DNA of 64,000 nucleotides. Source: Brassica napus (taxonomy: Eukaryota; Streptophyta; Magnoliopsida; Brassicales; Brassicaceae). Each line of letters begins with the position of its first letter. The first letter of the stretch is position 1. Position numbers and translations under genes: made by a program. The notes beneath the pieces were generated by a model that saw only the letters and a list, made by a program, of their open reading frames with translations, ran no database searches and was not told the origin of the DNA. Positions 23,091-34,700 of this stretch are shown here, piece after piece. The DNA lies in the NCBI RefSeq assembly GCF_020379485.1, contig NC_063449.1:34965473-35029472 (forward strand). Direction: 5' to 3'.

Positions 23091-24074
23091 CGGTCAGTAG
23101 ATAACGGTTTAGGCTTGGCCCGGTTATATTAAGTACGGTTCGTTTGGGTTTTTGGATTTTGACAAAAAAAAAAGGGTTGTCTTTTAGGCTCATTGGAGTT
23201 TTATATATGTTCAGTCAGGTTCTTGTAACTATGTCAAAATCTATTTTAAATCCAAATTTATTTCAAGTTTGATTAATAATATTTCAAGTTTTAGATATTG
23301 TATCAAAATAAAGATGAAATTGAGTTTTGAACTTTTTATTCACAATTAAAATATTAAATTAATTCAGATATATAGACTCAAATTTTCAAAAAAAAAAAAA
23401 TTGGCTTTTTAAAAATTTTAAATACTTATTTGGATATTCAAATCTGAAATACAATCTTAAAAACCCTATTCGGATAATTTTACATATTAGACTAGATAGA
23501 AATTCAGTTTTTTCGATTTAAATTTCGTTGGAATCTCAAATTAATTAAAAAATATTAAAATATTATTTATGTCATCATCAACTTAGTTTGGCATATATTA
23601 GTCGAAAGAGTCAACGCCAACTATATATGGTGTGTAATGCAAGATATTACTTGTGTGGAGTGTAATGTAAAATATTTCATGAAATATTTTTTAGACTTTG
23701 TACTATAAATAAAGAAGGTTGGAGTGTGTTGTAATCTAAGCCAAGTGAGTTGATTAATCTAGAGTCTATCAGAATCATTTGTATTATCTTTGAATGTTTT
23801 TAATTAAATAAAAGTTTCCTTCTTATAAAATATTGTTTCTCCACTTAAATTTTTTATAGATATACCTTAGATTTTAAACACCTTCTTTGCGGTTGTACTA
23901 CTATGTGTTCGTAAATTTGCATTTGTCTGCTTTCATTATCTATGCTAAAGATTTGACAAGAAAGTTGCATACAAATTCAAAAGAGACCAGTTCATAGTTA
24001 AACATGTGAAACCATACATCATGACAACCGCATAAACCCATTTGATTTTATTAAATCTTCTTCATCGAATTAAC
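23091..24074. other. Convergent intergenic region between TNL2 and TN-B
   Basis: The stretch holds the 3' flanks of TNL2 and TN-B, which converge here. Sequence at about 23600-23850 (actataaataaagaagg, then gtgttgtaatctaagcc and agtctatcagaatc) looks like part of an LTR with a TATA box, but no partner LTR or target duplication was seen. No gene is supported. Confidence 0.4.
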
Positions 24075-25665
24075 CTACTCCTCATTTGCTCTTGCGTAGG
24101 TTTTCTTCATTACTTCCACTATAGATTTCTCTTGGTCGCCTTCCAGTTTTTCCAGCTCCTCCTCCCAAGTCCTTTCATCCTTGCCATGTAAAGACGAACC
24201 TAGGATTTGAAGAGTCAGAGGAAGGAAACAAGCAATCTGAACAGCACGAAGAGCAAGTGATTCAAAACTAGTAGAAGGGTGTTGCTGCTTGAAAGCATAT
24301 CGGGAGAAGAGTAGGAGAGCTTCGTCGTATCTTAGAGACTGGAGTTCATAGACATGCTCCACACCAACTTCATCTAATAAGCTCTTTTCCTGTGTAATAA
24401 AGATGACTCTGCTTCCTGAACCAAACCAGCCAACGATCTCTGCTATGTCCTTTAACTGTTGGAGGTTATCCACGCAGTCAATCACAAGCAGACCTCTTCG
24501 CTGTCCAAGCGCTGACTTGATTACAGCAGTTTGAGCGTCTTCTTGAATCTCTCCCGATGTGAAAGTTTCTTGATGGTCTTGGTGATAGTTCTTTTCGGAG
24601 TTGTCTACAAACATATGGACATGGAAATTGACAGACATTTCTTCGTATGCGTATCTTGCTAGTGTCGTCTTGCCAACGCCTCCTGGACCACATATACCGA
24701 CCAATCGGACTTCCTTGTTGGAATTTAAATCCAGCAGCTCATATAATGCATGCATATGACGATCCATTGCAACAGGTCCATCCGCTTTGAATGTGGATGG
24801 ACTGATCGGCTTATTTGAAATCACCAGTGATATTTCATTTGTAATCAGATCGACCATTTCTGCTTCTCTGCTCCTGTGATTGAATAATAGGGAAAATACC
24901 ATGAAACGAAAAGTTTATAGGATACTATATAAGTGAATGAAAATCTTGCATCGATAGTTGGAGAAATGAACTAATTTGTAAGAAAAAATAAACCACAAAT
25001 ATTTTTGTTGCCTATTCTTTTGAACTAGAAGCTAAGATGTATGATAGGCTCAAAATTTGGCATGGTATCAGAATCATCAGATATTGAGCTACCATATGGA
25101 TGATGTTCTCACAATTACTCAGAAAGTGTATAATGAATGAAAGTCTAACATCGCGCTCGGTCATATATTGTTATAAAGAAAACATTTACCAAAAACGTGA
25201 ATCCAGGCCGGATATACCGGTGAGTTTGGTAAGAACCCTCCTCCATGATTGAACCTTCTCAGCTGAATACTGTTCACCAAGATTTCTGAAAGGTTCTGCG
25301 TATTCTCCGGTTTGTTTTCTTATATTCGAAGTTTCCACTCCATAGAAGATGAGTAGGACGGAGAGTTGATCTTCATCGTGCAAGTTTAGTATTGTTTGGA
25401 GTTCGTTCAGGCATAAAACAGAGGTTGGATAGCTTTCGGAGACCACCACAACGGCTAGTTTTGAATCTCTAATACATTTGCTTAGGTCAGAACCCGAAGA
25501 TGAGACTCCCTCCTCTAGTTTTTCATCTTTGTAATAAGTTGTAATGCCTTTTTCTGACAAGGAACTGAAAAGATCCGTTACAAAAGTTTTGGCGGTGTCT
25601 TCTTCTGAGCTGAAACTTAGGAAGACATCAAACTTGGGAATAAAAGATGAAGACGAGGCAGACAT
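24075..25665 (-). CDS. TN-B: TIR-NBS protein without LRR
   Basis: Exons 25665-25190 and 24873-24075 join in phase 2 into an intact 424-residue frame. The TIR (residues about 11-155) keeps the catalytic-type Glu88, but the usual Trp of the WCL motif is Leu (VLCLNEL). The NB-ARC has a canonical P-loop (GPGGVGKTT), a kinase-2 variant (LLVIDCVD) and RNBS-B FITQE. GLPL is replaced by CFLPLTL, and the protein stops before any MHD or LRR. It is homologous to TN-A, with the same truncation point, so the short form is ancestral to both rather than a local break. It sits head-to-head with TNL3, 928 bp apart. A partner or helper role for TNL3 is inferred from this arrangement. Confidence 0.88.
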
Positions 25666-26593
25666 TTAGCAGAGTGATTGAGATTACTAGAGAGATGGGA
25701 GTTACTGAAATCTCAAAGGAAGAAGAGACGCAGTTTCGAGCAGAGGAAAAGTCCCCCCCAACCACCCCACTTGCACATAGTAATTAAACGTTCCACCCCA
25801 CTTGCACATAGTAATTAAACGTTGATTTCGGTATTAAATTTCATATTGCTGTGCTTTGAATAAAGGTGAACAGACGTTTCCAAAACGTCAAAAGGAGCAC
25901 GTGACGCAGTTTCGAGCAGAGGAAAACCCCCCCCCCACCCCCCCCCCCCCCCCCCCACACTTGCACATAGTAATTAAACGTTCCACCCCACTCGCACGTA
26001 GTAATTAAACGTTGTTTTCTGTATTAAATTTCATATTGCTGTTTAATTTCAAATACTTTGAATAAAGGTGAACAGACGTTTTTGGCTTTGTAATTTGTAA
26101 TGCACCAAAACGTCAAAAGGAGCACGTGAAGTCAACAAAAGGTTGCTCTATCAGTTTTATTTCTTTATTCTAAGTGATGTTAACGTAAAATAACACTTTC
26201 TCTGTTCCTGATTATAGGATGTTTAAAATAGTTTTTATATTCGAATATGTAAGATATTCTCATATTTCTAGGTAGTTTAAGTTTATAAAAAACTATGTAA
26301 CTAATCAAATTTAATAGTTAGTATTTTAGATAAAAAGTAATTTTTTAATATGTGTATTAGCTAAAAAATTTTTTATATTTAGGAACTGAGGAGAGAGTAC
26401 GATATTAGAATCAAGTTTACAATGTACAGTGTAGCAATAATATTAAAATCAATGCCATCAATGATTTTTTTTTTTTTGAACAACTGCCATCAAGAATCTC
26501 TAAATAGAATATGACCCAGAAAGAAAAAGACTAGTTTCCTTCTTGGACAGCCTGTTCTAATCGGCAACCGAGAAAATAATTTTCTTTCCGTCC
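25666..26593. promoter_or_regulatory. Shared 928-bp region between divergent TN-B and TNL3
   Basis: The interval contains a tandem duplication (see 25729-26128), two G-boxes CACGTG at 25898-25903 and 26123-26128, and a W-box AGTCAA at 26130-26135. G-boxes bind bZIP/bHLH factors and W-boxes bind WRKY factors, both common in defence promoters. A poly-C tract lies at about 25925-25957. Whether both genes use the same elements is untested. Confidence 0.55.
25729..26128 (+). repeat. Tandem promoter module with G-boxes and nested 25-bp repeats
   Basis: Two unequal units (about 25729-25902 and 25903-26128) each begin gacgcagtttcgagcagagg. Each then has a C-run, two copies of cacttgcacatagtaattaaacgtt (the second slightly changed), attaaatttcatattgctg, gaataaaggtgaacagacg, and finish with aacgtcaaaaggagcacgtga. 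The second unit has two short extra segments. The duplication doubles the G-box in the TN-B/TNL3 shared promoter. Confidence 0.8.
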
Positions 26594-29500
26594 ATGGCTT
26601 CCCTGTCAACTCGTGTCAGGAACTATGATGTCTTCCTCAGCTTCCGAGGGGAAGACACTCGGCGCACTATCGTCAGCTATTTGTACGAAGCTCTTTGTCG
26701 TGAAGGTATCATTACTTTTAGGGACGATCGGAGGTTGGAGGCAGGTGACAACATTTCAGACCAGCTTATCGAAGCCCTAAAGACTTCGTGGTTCGCTGTT
26801 GTAGTCATCTCAAAGAACTACGCTACCTCGAAATGGTGCTTGGAGGAGCTTCGACTGATAATGGAGCTTCACGGTGCCAATCATATTCAAGTTGTTCCTA
26901 TGTTCTACGAAGTCGAACCTACGGACGTGAGAAACCAGACAGGAAGCTTCGCGGCTGCGTTTCAAAATTTCGAAGATCTACATACGGTGCCAGAGAGGGT
27001 TTCCCAATGGAGAAGAGCTCTCAACCAAGTCAGTCATCTCTCAGGCTTTCATTCCACCACATGGTAATCTTTCCTTATTATAACAACATTTTTCTACATG
27101 CTTCACGGATTTCTTAAAACATGCGTATGAAGCTATAGCTTTCTCTCTCTCTTTTTTTTTTTAATTCAGCACACTATGTCCCTGGATGCCATTGTTTTAA
27201 GAGTAGCTGCTATACAACTGTAGTATGTAGCCATGACCAAAACAAAGCCATGTACAGCCTTTCATATCCTCATGAAAGTCTCAATTCGGTATTTGGAGAA
27301 TTAATGAACTATTATATAAAGAATTATGGTTCATACATTTTTATAGTTAATTAGTTTTGAATTAGAAGTTTATGATAAACTCGAGTTTAACATGGGTGTT
27401 GATGAATGTTACATATTAGTACTTAAGAAATAATGAGCTACTTATCGGCAGTTGGTTTTAAGTTGGGAGTTTATGATAAACCAGAATTTAGTCTTAACTA
27501 AATTCTCAAAATTGGCTTGGTACTAGAGTTATCAAGTGTAGGGAGGAACTAAGGAACGAATAAATATAAATTCCAAAGAATGTAAAAAAATGGTTCATTT
27601 GGGACATATATATATATATATACGTGGCTTACCTAAATACCTTTCGTTTCTATGGGAGAATTAAAGCAATGTTTGTTTTCCATGTTAGGGAGGATGAGGC
27701 AGCAATGGTAGCCAAGACAGTTCAAAGTGTCTCAAGTGGACTGCTGAAGATGAGGCCGACCAGTGGGGTCGATTTAGTTGGGATGGAAGCACACATGGTG
27801 AAGATGCATTTCCTTTTGAATATGGGGTCTACAAATGAGGTTCTCATGATAGGAATATGGGGCATGGGAGGCGTAGGCAAAACCACCATTGCCAAGTGTC
27901 TCTATGAACGATTTTCAAGTCAATTTCCAGTTCATTATTTCATTGAAGACATTAAGAAGGTTTATAAGGACAAGAGTCCATCCTACTTACAGGAAACTTT
28001 CCTCTACAAAATCACTGGTCAACAAATTGATTCTCAAAGGGTTGTAGCAGGATCTCAGGTAATAAAGGCAAGACTCGAGCACCAGAAAGTACTTGTGGTG
28101 CTTGATGGTTTGGATAAAGTGGAGCAGATGCATGCACTGGCAAAAGAGACGAGCTGGTTTGGTCGAGGGAGCCGAATCATCATAACCACACAGGACAGGG
28201 GTCTGCTTACTTCCTGTGGAGTAAACCATGTACATGAGGTTAAGTGCTTGGACGATAAGGATGCCCTCAAAGTATTTAAACAATCAGTTTTCGGAGGAAG
28301 AAGGCCTCCTTCTGATGAATTTGAGCAACTCTTCATCAGAGCCTCTCGTCTGGCTCACGGCCTTCCCTCTGCCCTCGTGGCTTATGCCTTACATCTTAGT
28401 GAAAACACTACCATAGAGAGATGGGAAGATGAATTACGTCTCCTTGAAACATCACCTCATAAGAATGTTGAGGAGATCCTGAGAAATAGCTATGATGGTT
28501 TAGATAACAATGACAAGATTGCTTTCCTTCATGTTGCATGTCTCCTTAACGGATACCCTTTCAACCATGTCACTTCCCTTCTTGATGCTGGTTCTCCTCG
28601 GATAAATCATTTAAGTAAGAAGTCTCTCATAAGCATATCAACAGATGGATGCATAAACATGCATTTCTTGGTCGTACAAACAGGCAAGGAAATTGTGCGC
28701 CAAGAATGTGAGTATAGACCTTTCAGACAAAGGTTCCTATGGGATGCTGATGATATCTATAATGTCCTCGATAACAAAATAGTAAGTTATTAGTTTTCTC
28801 TGCCTTTGATCTCTTGTAAGTCAAACTCATCTGGATATGTTTTTCTTAACCTTGTTCAACAGGGTACGAACGAAACTGATGGTGTGATGCTACACATTTG
28901 TAAGATGCATGATAAGTTAACTATGAGTGATACAGCATTTGATGGCATGCGTAGTATCAAGTTTCTCAAGTTCTTCCACCACTTGTGTGATACAAAGTCT
29001 AAATTGGAGCTCAAATCATCCGAGTTTTATTTTCCCCCAAATCTTAGGCTACTACATTGGGATGCCTGTGCGTTGGAAACCTTACAATCCAGGTTCCGAG
29101 ACCTTGTTGAAGTCAATCTTCGATACAGCAACCTCAAGAGTCTTTGGGATGACACGTCGGTACGTTATCATTAGAAATATGTTTTGATTCTCTTTTCATA
29201 AATATCAATGAGTAAAGGACTCGCCACAATCCCCCACCCCCCAAATATAAATATCTACATGTTTTTTAATCTTTATTTTGTTTCAGATCCTTCCTAGTCT
29301 AGAAAGACTAGATGTGACAGGCTCGAAAAATCTGATACAACTTCCCAATCTTTCAACAGCCGTGAACTTCGAGGAATTGAGAGTAGAAGGGTGCAAGAGG
29401 CTACAGGAAATTTTGCAGTCCCTAAGGGGCTTACGCAAGCTCACAAAACTCAACGCAAGCCACTGTAATAGCCGTATGAGTATTTTCATAAGCTTTCCTA

Positions 29501-30587
29501 ATAAGGAAGCGGGTTTGGGTTGTCTTAAAGATCTATCCATCGACGGTCAAATAGACTTAAATTTATGGGGCCTATACGGATTTGCAGATCACATCTCCTT
29601 TAGGTCCAAACAACAAATCCTGGATGAATCGGTGATGATGGAAGAGAGCACATCTCATCAGCTCACGTCAGATCCCAAGGGATTCCATTCACTCAACATC
29701 AAGAAGTCCAGGTACACAGAGTCCAACGCTCCTTTCACCTGTCCCAGCTTTTCAGTCTTTACCGGTTTAACAGAGCTAAAGCTGGTCAACTTGAACATTG
29801 AAGAAATCCCATACAACATTGATTGCTTGCTAAACCTAGAGAAACTGGACCTCAGCGGAAATGATTTTGTGTCCCTACCAAACGCCATTGGGGACCTGCG
29901 CAAGTTGAAGTATCTCAGCCTTCAGAACTGCCGCAAAATCACATCACTGCCACAACTTGCTCAGGTGGAGACGCTCATACTTTCTGAATGCGTTCAACTT
30001 CAGTGGTTGCAGCGATTTCTTGTTGGCTTGCTTGAGCTTTGGCTTGACAACTGCAAGGATGTTCATGTTTTGTCAAAACAACTCAGTCGGTTCACCAAGT
30101 TAACATATTTAGACCTCAGCAGACATGACTTTGTCAGACTGCCTCAAAGTATCAGGGTGCTTACATCCTTGGAAACTTTCTACCTCAACAACTGCAAGAA
30201 ACTCAAATCAGTGGAGGAGCTTCCACAAAGCGTCAAGTATCTCTACGCACACAGCTGCGATTCCCTGGAGAAGGTTTCCCTTTCTCCAAATCACTCGATA
30301 AAACACCTTGATATTCTCCATTGCCCCCGCCTGAAACAAGAAGAACACAAGCATCTAATGGATCTGTTTATACATGATGGACATAGTCAAGGGGTAATCT
30401 TACTGCCATGGCCTGTTTTTTTTTTCCTTTTCATATCCATATGTTTATATGTCATGACTCATGAGTGCACACTCTTTATTTTTCATAGGCTTCAAGGCGA
30501 TGTGCTTGCTTATCTGAAACTGAAACATCCAAGAAACTCAGCCGGACTAGAAAAATTTTTCGGTCCCTCAAATCAGTGTTTAGTTGA
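26594..30587 (+). CDS. TNL3: TIR-NBS-LRR immune receptor lacking the C-JID domain
   Basis: Five exons (26594-27063, 27689-28781, 28863-29159, 29287-30393, 30489-30587) join in phase to 1021 residues. The TIR has Glu85 (KWCLEEL). NB-ARC motifs are GMGGVGKTT (Lys about 221), RNBS-B TTQD, GLPSAL and INMHFL. Kinase-2 reads LVVLDGLD, with Gly replacing the second Asp of the usual LDDVD, which may weaken ATP hydrolysis. LRRs fill exons 3 and 4. Exon 5 encodes a basic, Ser-rich 33-residue tail beginning GASRRCAC-like sequence instead of C-JID. A fragment resembling the very end of the TNL2 C-JID lies past the stop, near 30645-30695, so the domain was lost by internal deletion. TN-B is divergently paired upstream. 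The frame is intact, so function is plausible but recognition may be altered. Confidence 0.88.
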
Positions 30588-31434
30588 TCACTACTCTTCC
30601 GTTTGAAGCTAGATGATGGTGTGTCACACAAAAGAATCATTCAATCAAACACCGAGACAATGGAAGAGTTGCGGCTTGAGTTCTATCTTCGGTAACAGTA
30701 TGTGGAGTATGTATGATCTGGGCCAAGCCCATTGAAACAATGGTCTTAGGCCCCCAAAAATGTTAGACAATTTTTATATGGGTAAAGGTATCCAAATTAT
30801 CATAAATTTTTTTTTTATAAATGTCCTTAAGAAATGTTTAAGGTCCGATCTGGCCCTGTGTATGATTAGCGATAACTATAGAGGTTAGTCGATTGTGGTG
30901 CGGGGAAATTATGTTCAGGCTTGGAACTATATTAAACCAATCATCGGTTTATTTGTACTACTTTGCGGTTCAATTGTATTTTCAAATCAAACAAAAGTTA
31001 ACCAGCGGTGGGACATTGCGAAATGTCAACATGGAGCGTCACTTTTCTTGCTTTGGCAAGTCACTAGACTGTGCTCTTCTTCTACTTAACAAGGTTTCTC
31101 ATATTGTATTTATGTGCTCGTGTTGCGTTTTAAGAGCATGATTATTGGGAGGTTCTTAGCGAAATATAAGAATCTGTTTCTTAACTTTTAACTAAAAAAG
31201 TTAAGAACCGTCTCTTAAAACTCTTATTTAAGAGCCGGTTCTTAGCTTTTTTAGTTAAAAGTTAAGAGTCAGGTTCTTATATTCCGTTAAGAACCCCACT
31301 TTAAGAACCCTCCAATAATCATGCTCTAATGAACTGTGTGCTCCCTTAGTTTACGATAAAAATGGAGACGAGCAAATTTTAGTCAAAGCCAAAAGAGTTG
31401 TCTCTAAGTCACACTGGAAATGCTAAAACATAAC
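30588..31434 (+). other. TNL3 3' flank, shared with the TNL4 pseudogene flank
   Basis: A C-JID vestige (translates to MEELRLEFYLR-like) lies at 30645-30695. From about 30860 the sequence aligns by eye with 46620-46970 downstream of TNL4, interrupted only by the MITE at 31134-31326, up to the Copia-2 insertion at 31435. This marks TNL3 and TNL4 as products of a segmental duplication that included their 3' DNA. Confidence 0.75.
31134..31326. mobile_element. Tourist/PIF-Harbinger-type MITE, 193 bp
   Basis: The termini are GAGCATGATTATTGG and its inverse CCAATAATCATGCTC, and nearly the whole element folds on itself (paired ggttctta, gttaagaacc and ttaactttt blocks). It is flanked by the 3-bp duplication TAA at 31131-31133 and 31327-31329. 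The paralogous flank near 46860-46880 reads gttgcgttcTAAtgaactg with no insert, which is exactly the expected empty site. The TAA duplication points to PIF/Harbinger. Confidence 0.92.
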
Positions 31435-31716
31435 TGTTGGAGTAAGTTTGAATTAGCTTGGAGAACAAGCTATCCTAATACCACCGAGATATGGTTTACT
31501 AAGTGGATTAAGAGTTATCTATAATAGGTTTTACTAATAAAATTAGGAGATATCTATTCTTATATAAAGGAGTTGCAGAGTCGTTGCAACCCTTGGGAGT
31601 TTTAAGATTGTTAGAGTGAGAACTTAAGGTTTTGAGAGGATTTTCCTTAAGATTAATAAGAGAGCAAATTCTTATTATTGTGATCTTGCAAATACAATCG
31701 AAAAACTTAAACTATA
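31435..31716 (+). repeat. 5' LTR of Copia-2
   Basis: This 282-bp LTR contains a TATA-like tatataaagg near 31560 and is directly followed by the tRNA primer site. The 3' LTR is longer mainly because of a duplicated tgaattagct and a short taatt insert. Confidence 0.93.
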
Positions 31717-31734
31717 TTTGGTATCAGAGCTTAT

Positions 31735-34700
31735 ATGAACGATTACGAGAACATCATGGGAGACATTGTTGTTGCGAAACCGATGGAAGGAGGAGGCTCT
31801 TCTTCCACGATAAAGTGTCCTACGCTCACGACAACTAACTACACAGTCTGGGCAATAAGGATCAAGCTGTTGTTGAAGGTACACAAAGTTTGGGATGCGA
31901 TAGAGAATGAGTCAGATGTCGGAGAGAAGAACGACATGGCCACAGCCCTAATATTTCAGTCCATACCCGAAGCACTTGTGCTGCAAGTAGGTGATCTCGA
32001 AGCAAAGAAGGTTTGGGACTCGATCAAATCAAGGTACATGGGAGCAGATCGAGTTCGTGAAGCAAGACTATAGACATTAATAGCGGAGTTCGAGAGATTG
32101 AAGATGAAAGATAATGACACCATTGACGATTTTGTTGGGAAGCTAGCAGAAATCTCGTCAAATTCAACCGCTCTAGGAGAAAACATTGAAGAATATAAAC
32201 TCGTAAAGAAATTTCTATGTAGCCTCCCAAGAAAGAAGTTCATACACATCGTTGCGTCATTAGAGCAAGTCCTTGATATCAAAACCACAACCTTCGAAGA
32301 TATCATCGGTAGATTGAAGGCTTATGAAGACAGAGTGAAAGAAGAAGAAGAGGCAGAGGAAACACAGAGCAAACTCATGTTGGCAAACAATGAGTCTCAA
32401 CCTACCTCGAACTCGTATAATCAGGGTTATAACAACTATAGAGGCCGTGGACGTGGTGGACGCTACTATAACCGCGGAAGAGGATGAGGAAGGTACAATG
32501 AACGTTTTCAAGAGAACTTTGATATGTCAAAGATTCAATGTTTCCGTTGTGATAAGAATGGGCATTACGCATCAACCTGCCCTGATCGACTTCTAAAGCT
32601 GCAAGAAGTTACAGAGACCAAGGATGAGAGCACGCTTGAGGCAGAGGAACTAATGATGCAAGAGGTTGTGTACCTTAATGAGAAGAATGTTAATCCTAAA
32701 GAGTTTGAGGCGAGCAAAGACAACGTATGGTACTTAGATAACGGTGCAAGTAATCAAATGACCGGCAACCGCAAGTACTTTAAACGGATTGATGAATCTA
32801 TCACAGGAAAAGTAAGGTTTGGTGACGATTCACACATTGACATAAAAGGAAAGGGCTCAATCTTGTTCTACAGCAAAGATGGAGGAAAGAAGCTCTTGGC
32901 TGATGTCTACTACATACCAGATTTGAAGAGTAATATAATTATTCTTGGGCAAGCTACGGAAGCCGGTTGTGATGTTAGAATGAGAGACGAGTACCTCACG
33001 CTAAGAGATAAAGATGGCAAGTTGATCACAAAGGCAAATAGATCACAGAACCGTTTGTATAAGGTCATCATCGACATCGTCACTGAGAGGTGCTTACAAC
33101 TTGAAATCTTAAGCAAATCAGCAAGATGGCATGCAAGATTAGGACACATAGGCAGAGAATCAATGAGGTCAATGATCAGCAAGGAACTTGTTTTGAGCAT
33201 ACCTAAGATCGTGATCGAGAAGGGTACTTGTTCAAGCTGTTTACTTGGGAAACAAGCAATACATCCCTTCCCACAAGAAACATCTTTCAGAGCTAAAAGA
33301 ACACTTGAGCTCGTTCATGGAGACCTCTGTGGCCCAATAACACCCATTACGCCGTCGAAGAAGAGGTACATATCTGTTCTTATTGATGATTATTCACGAT
33401 ATATGTGGTCGATTCTTCTTGGAGAGAAAGGAGAGACGTTTGAGAAGTTCAGAAAGTTCAAAGCGATCGTCGAGCAAGAGACAGGAGAAACCATTACAAC
33501 TTTTAGAACTGACAGGGGAGGAGAATTCGTGTCAAACGAGTTTCAATCATACTGTGAAACAAATGGAATTGCGAGACAGCTCACAGCTCCGTACTCTCTG
33601 CAGTAAAACGGCGTTGTGGAACGACGAAATCGAACCCTTCTAGGTATGACTAGAAGCATCTTGAAGCATATGGACTTGCCTAATTATCTATGCGGAGAAG
33701 CAATAAGGCATGCTACATATATCATTAATAGAGTAGCGACAAGGGTGCTAGTGAACGTGACACCGTACGAAGCGTACAAAGGAAGAAAGCCAAGACTTGA
33801 CCATGTTCGCGTATTTGGACGCGTCTCTTATGCTAAGATTGAAAAAGGTCACATGCGGAAGTTAGATGATAGGTCTCGTCTGCTGATACATCTTGGTACG
33901 GAACCAGGATCAAAAGCGTATCGATTACTCGATCCAATAAATAGAAAGGTGGTGGTAAGCAGAGATGTAATTTTCGATGAAAGCAAAAGTTGGGATTGGA
34001 AGAACTGTGAGAAATAAGATAGTACAGAGCCACTCAGCGTTGAGTTCGGAGAATATGGAAACCATGGAATTGATGAAGTTGATGAGATGAATCGCGAAGA
34101 TAGAGGTGATGAGATGGATAGTAGTAAAGTGATAAAAACAGAGGATCATGAAACAGAGGATCATCATGAAACAGAGGATCATGAGACAGAGGATCATGTT
34201 GAGAACGAAGAAGACAATGAAGAGAACGCTGAGACGGGATTAAGACGATCACAAAGAGAGATTAGGAAGCCAAGCTACTTAGATGACTACATTCTCCTTG
34301 CGGAGGTTGAAGGAGAACGTTTGTTACTGAGCGTTAACGGCGAACCATGGAGCTTTGAGGAAGAAAAGTTAGAGAAAGTTTGGCGAGACGCTTGTGAAGA
34401 CGAGATAGCTTCGATAGTGAAAAACAAGACTTGGGATCTGATCAATCTTCCTGCCGGAGCTAAAGCAATTGGTCTAAAGTGGATTTTCAAGGTGAAGCGT
34501 AACTCTGATGGAAGCATCAACAAGTACAAAGCGAGATTGGTAGCAAAGGGTTACATCCAGCGCCACGGTATTGATTTTGATGAGGTATTTGCACCTGTCG
34601 CACGCATCGAAACTGTCCGTTTCATATTATCTCTGGCTGCTTCAAAAGGATGGGAGGTGCACCATCTAGATGTCAATACTGCACTCCTTCACGGCGATCT

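Noticed and set aside
23600..23850. LTR-like sequence with a TATA box
   Set aside because: No partner LTR, primer site, purine tract or target duplication; it is mentioned only as a possibility in the intergenic entry.
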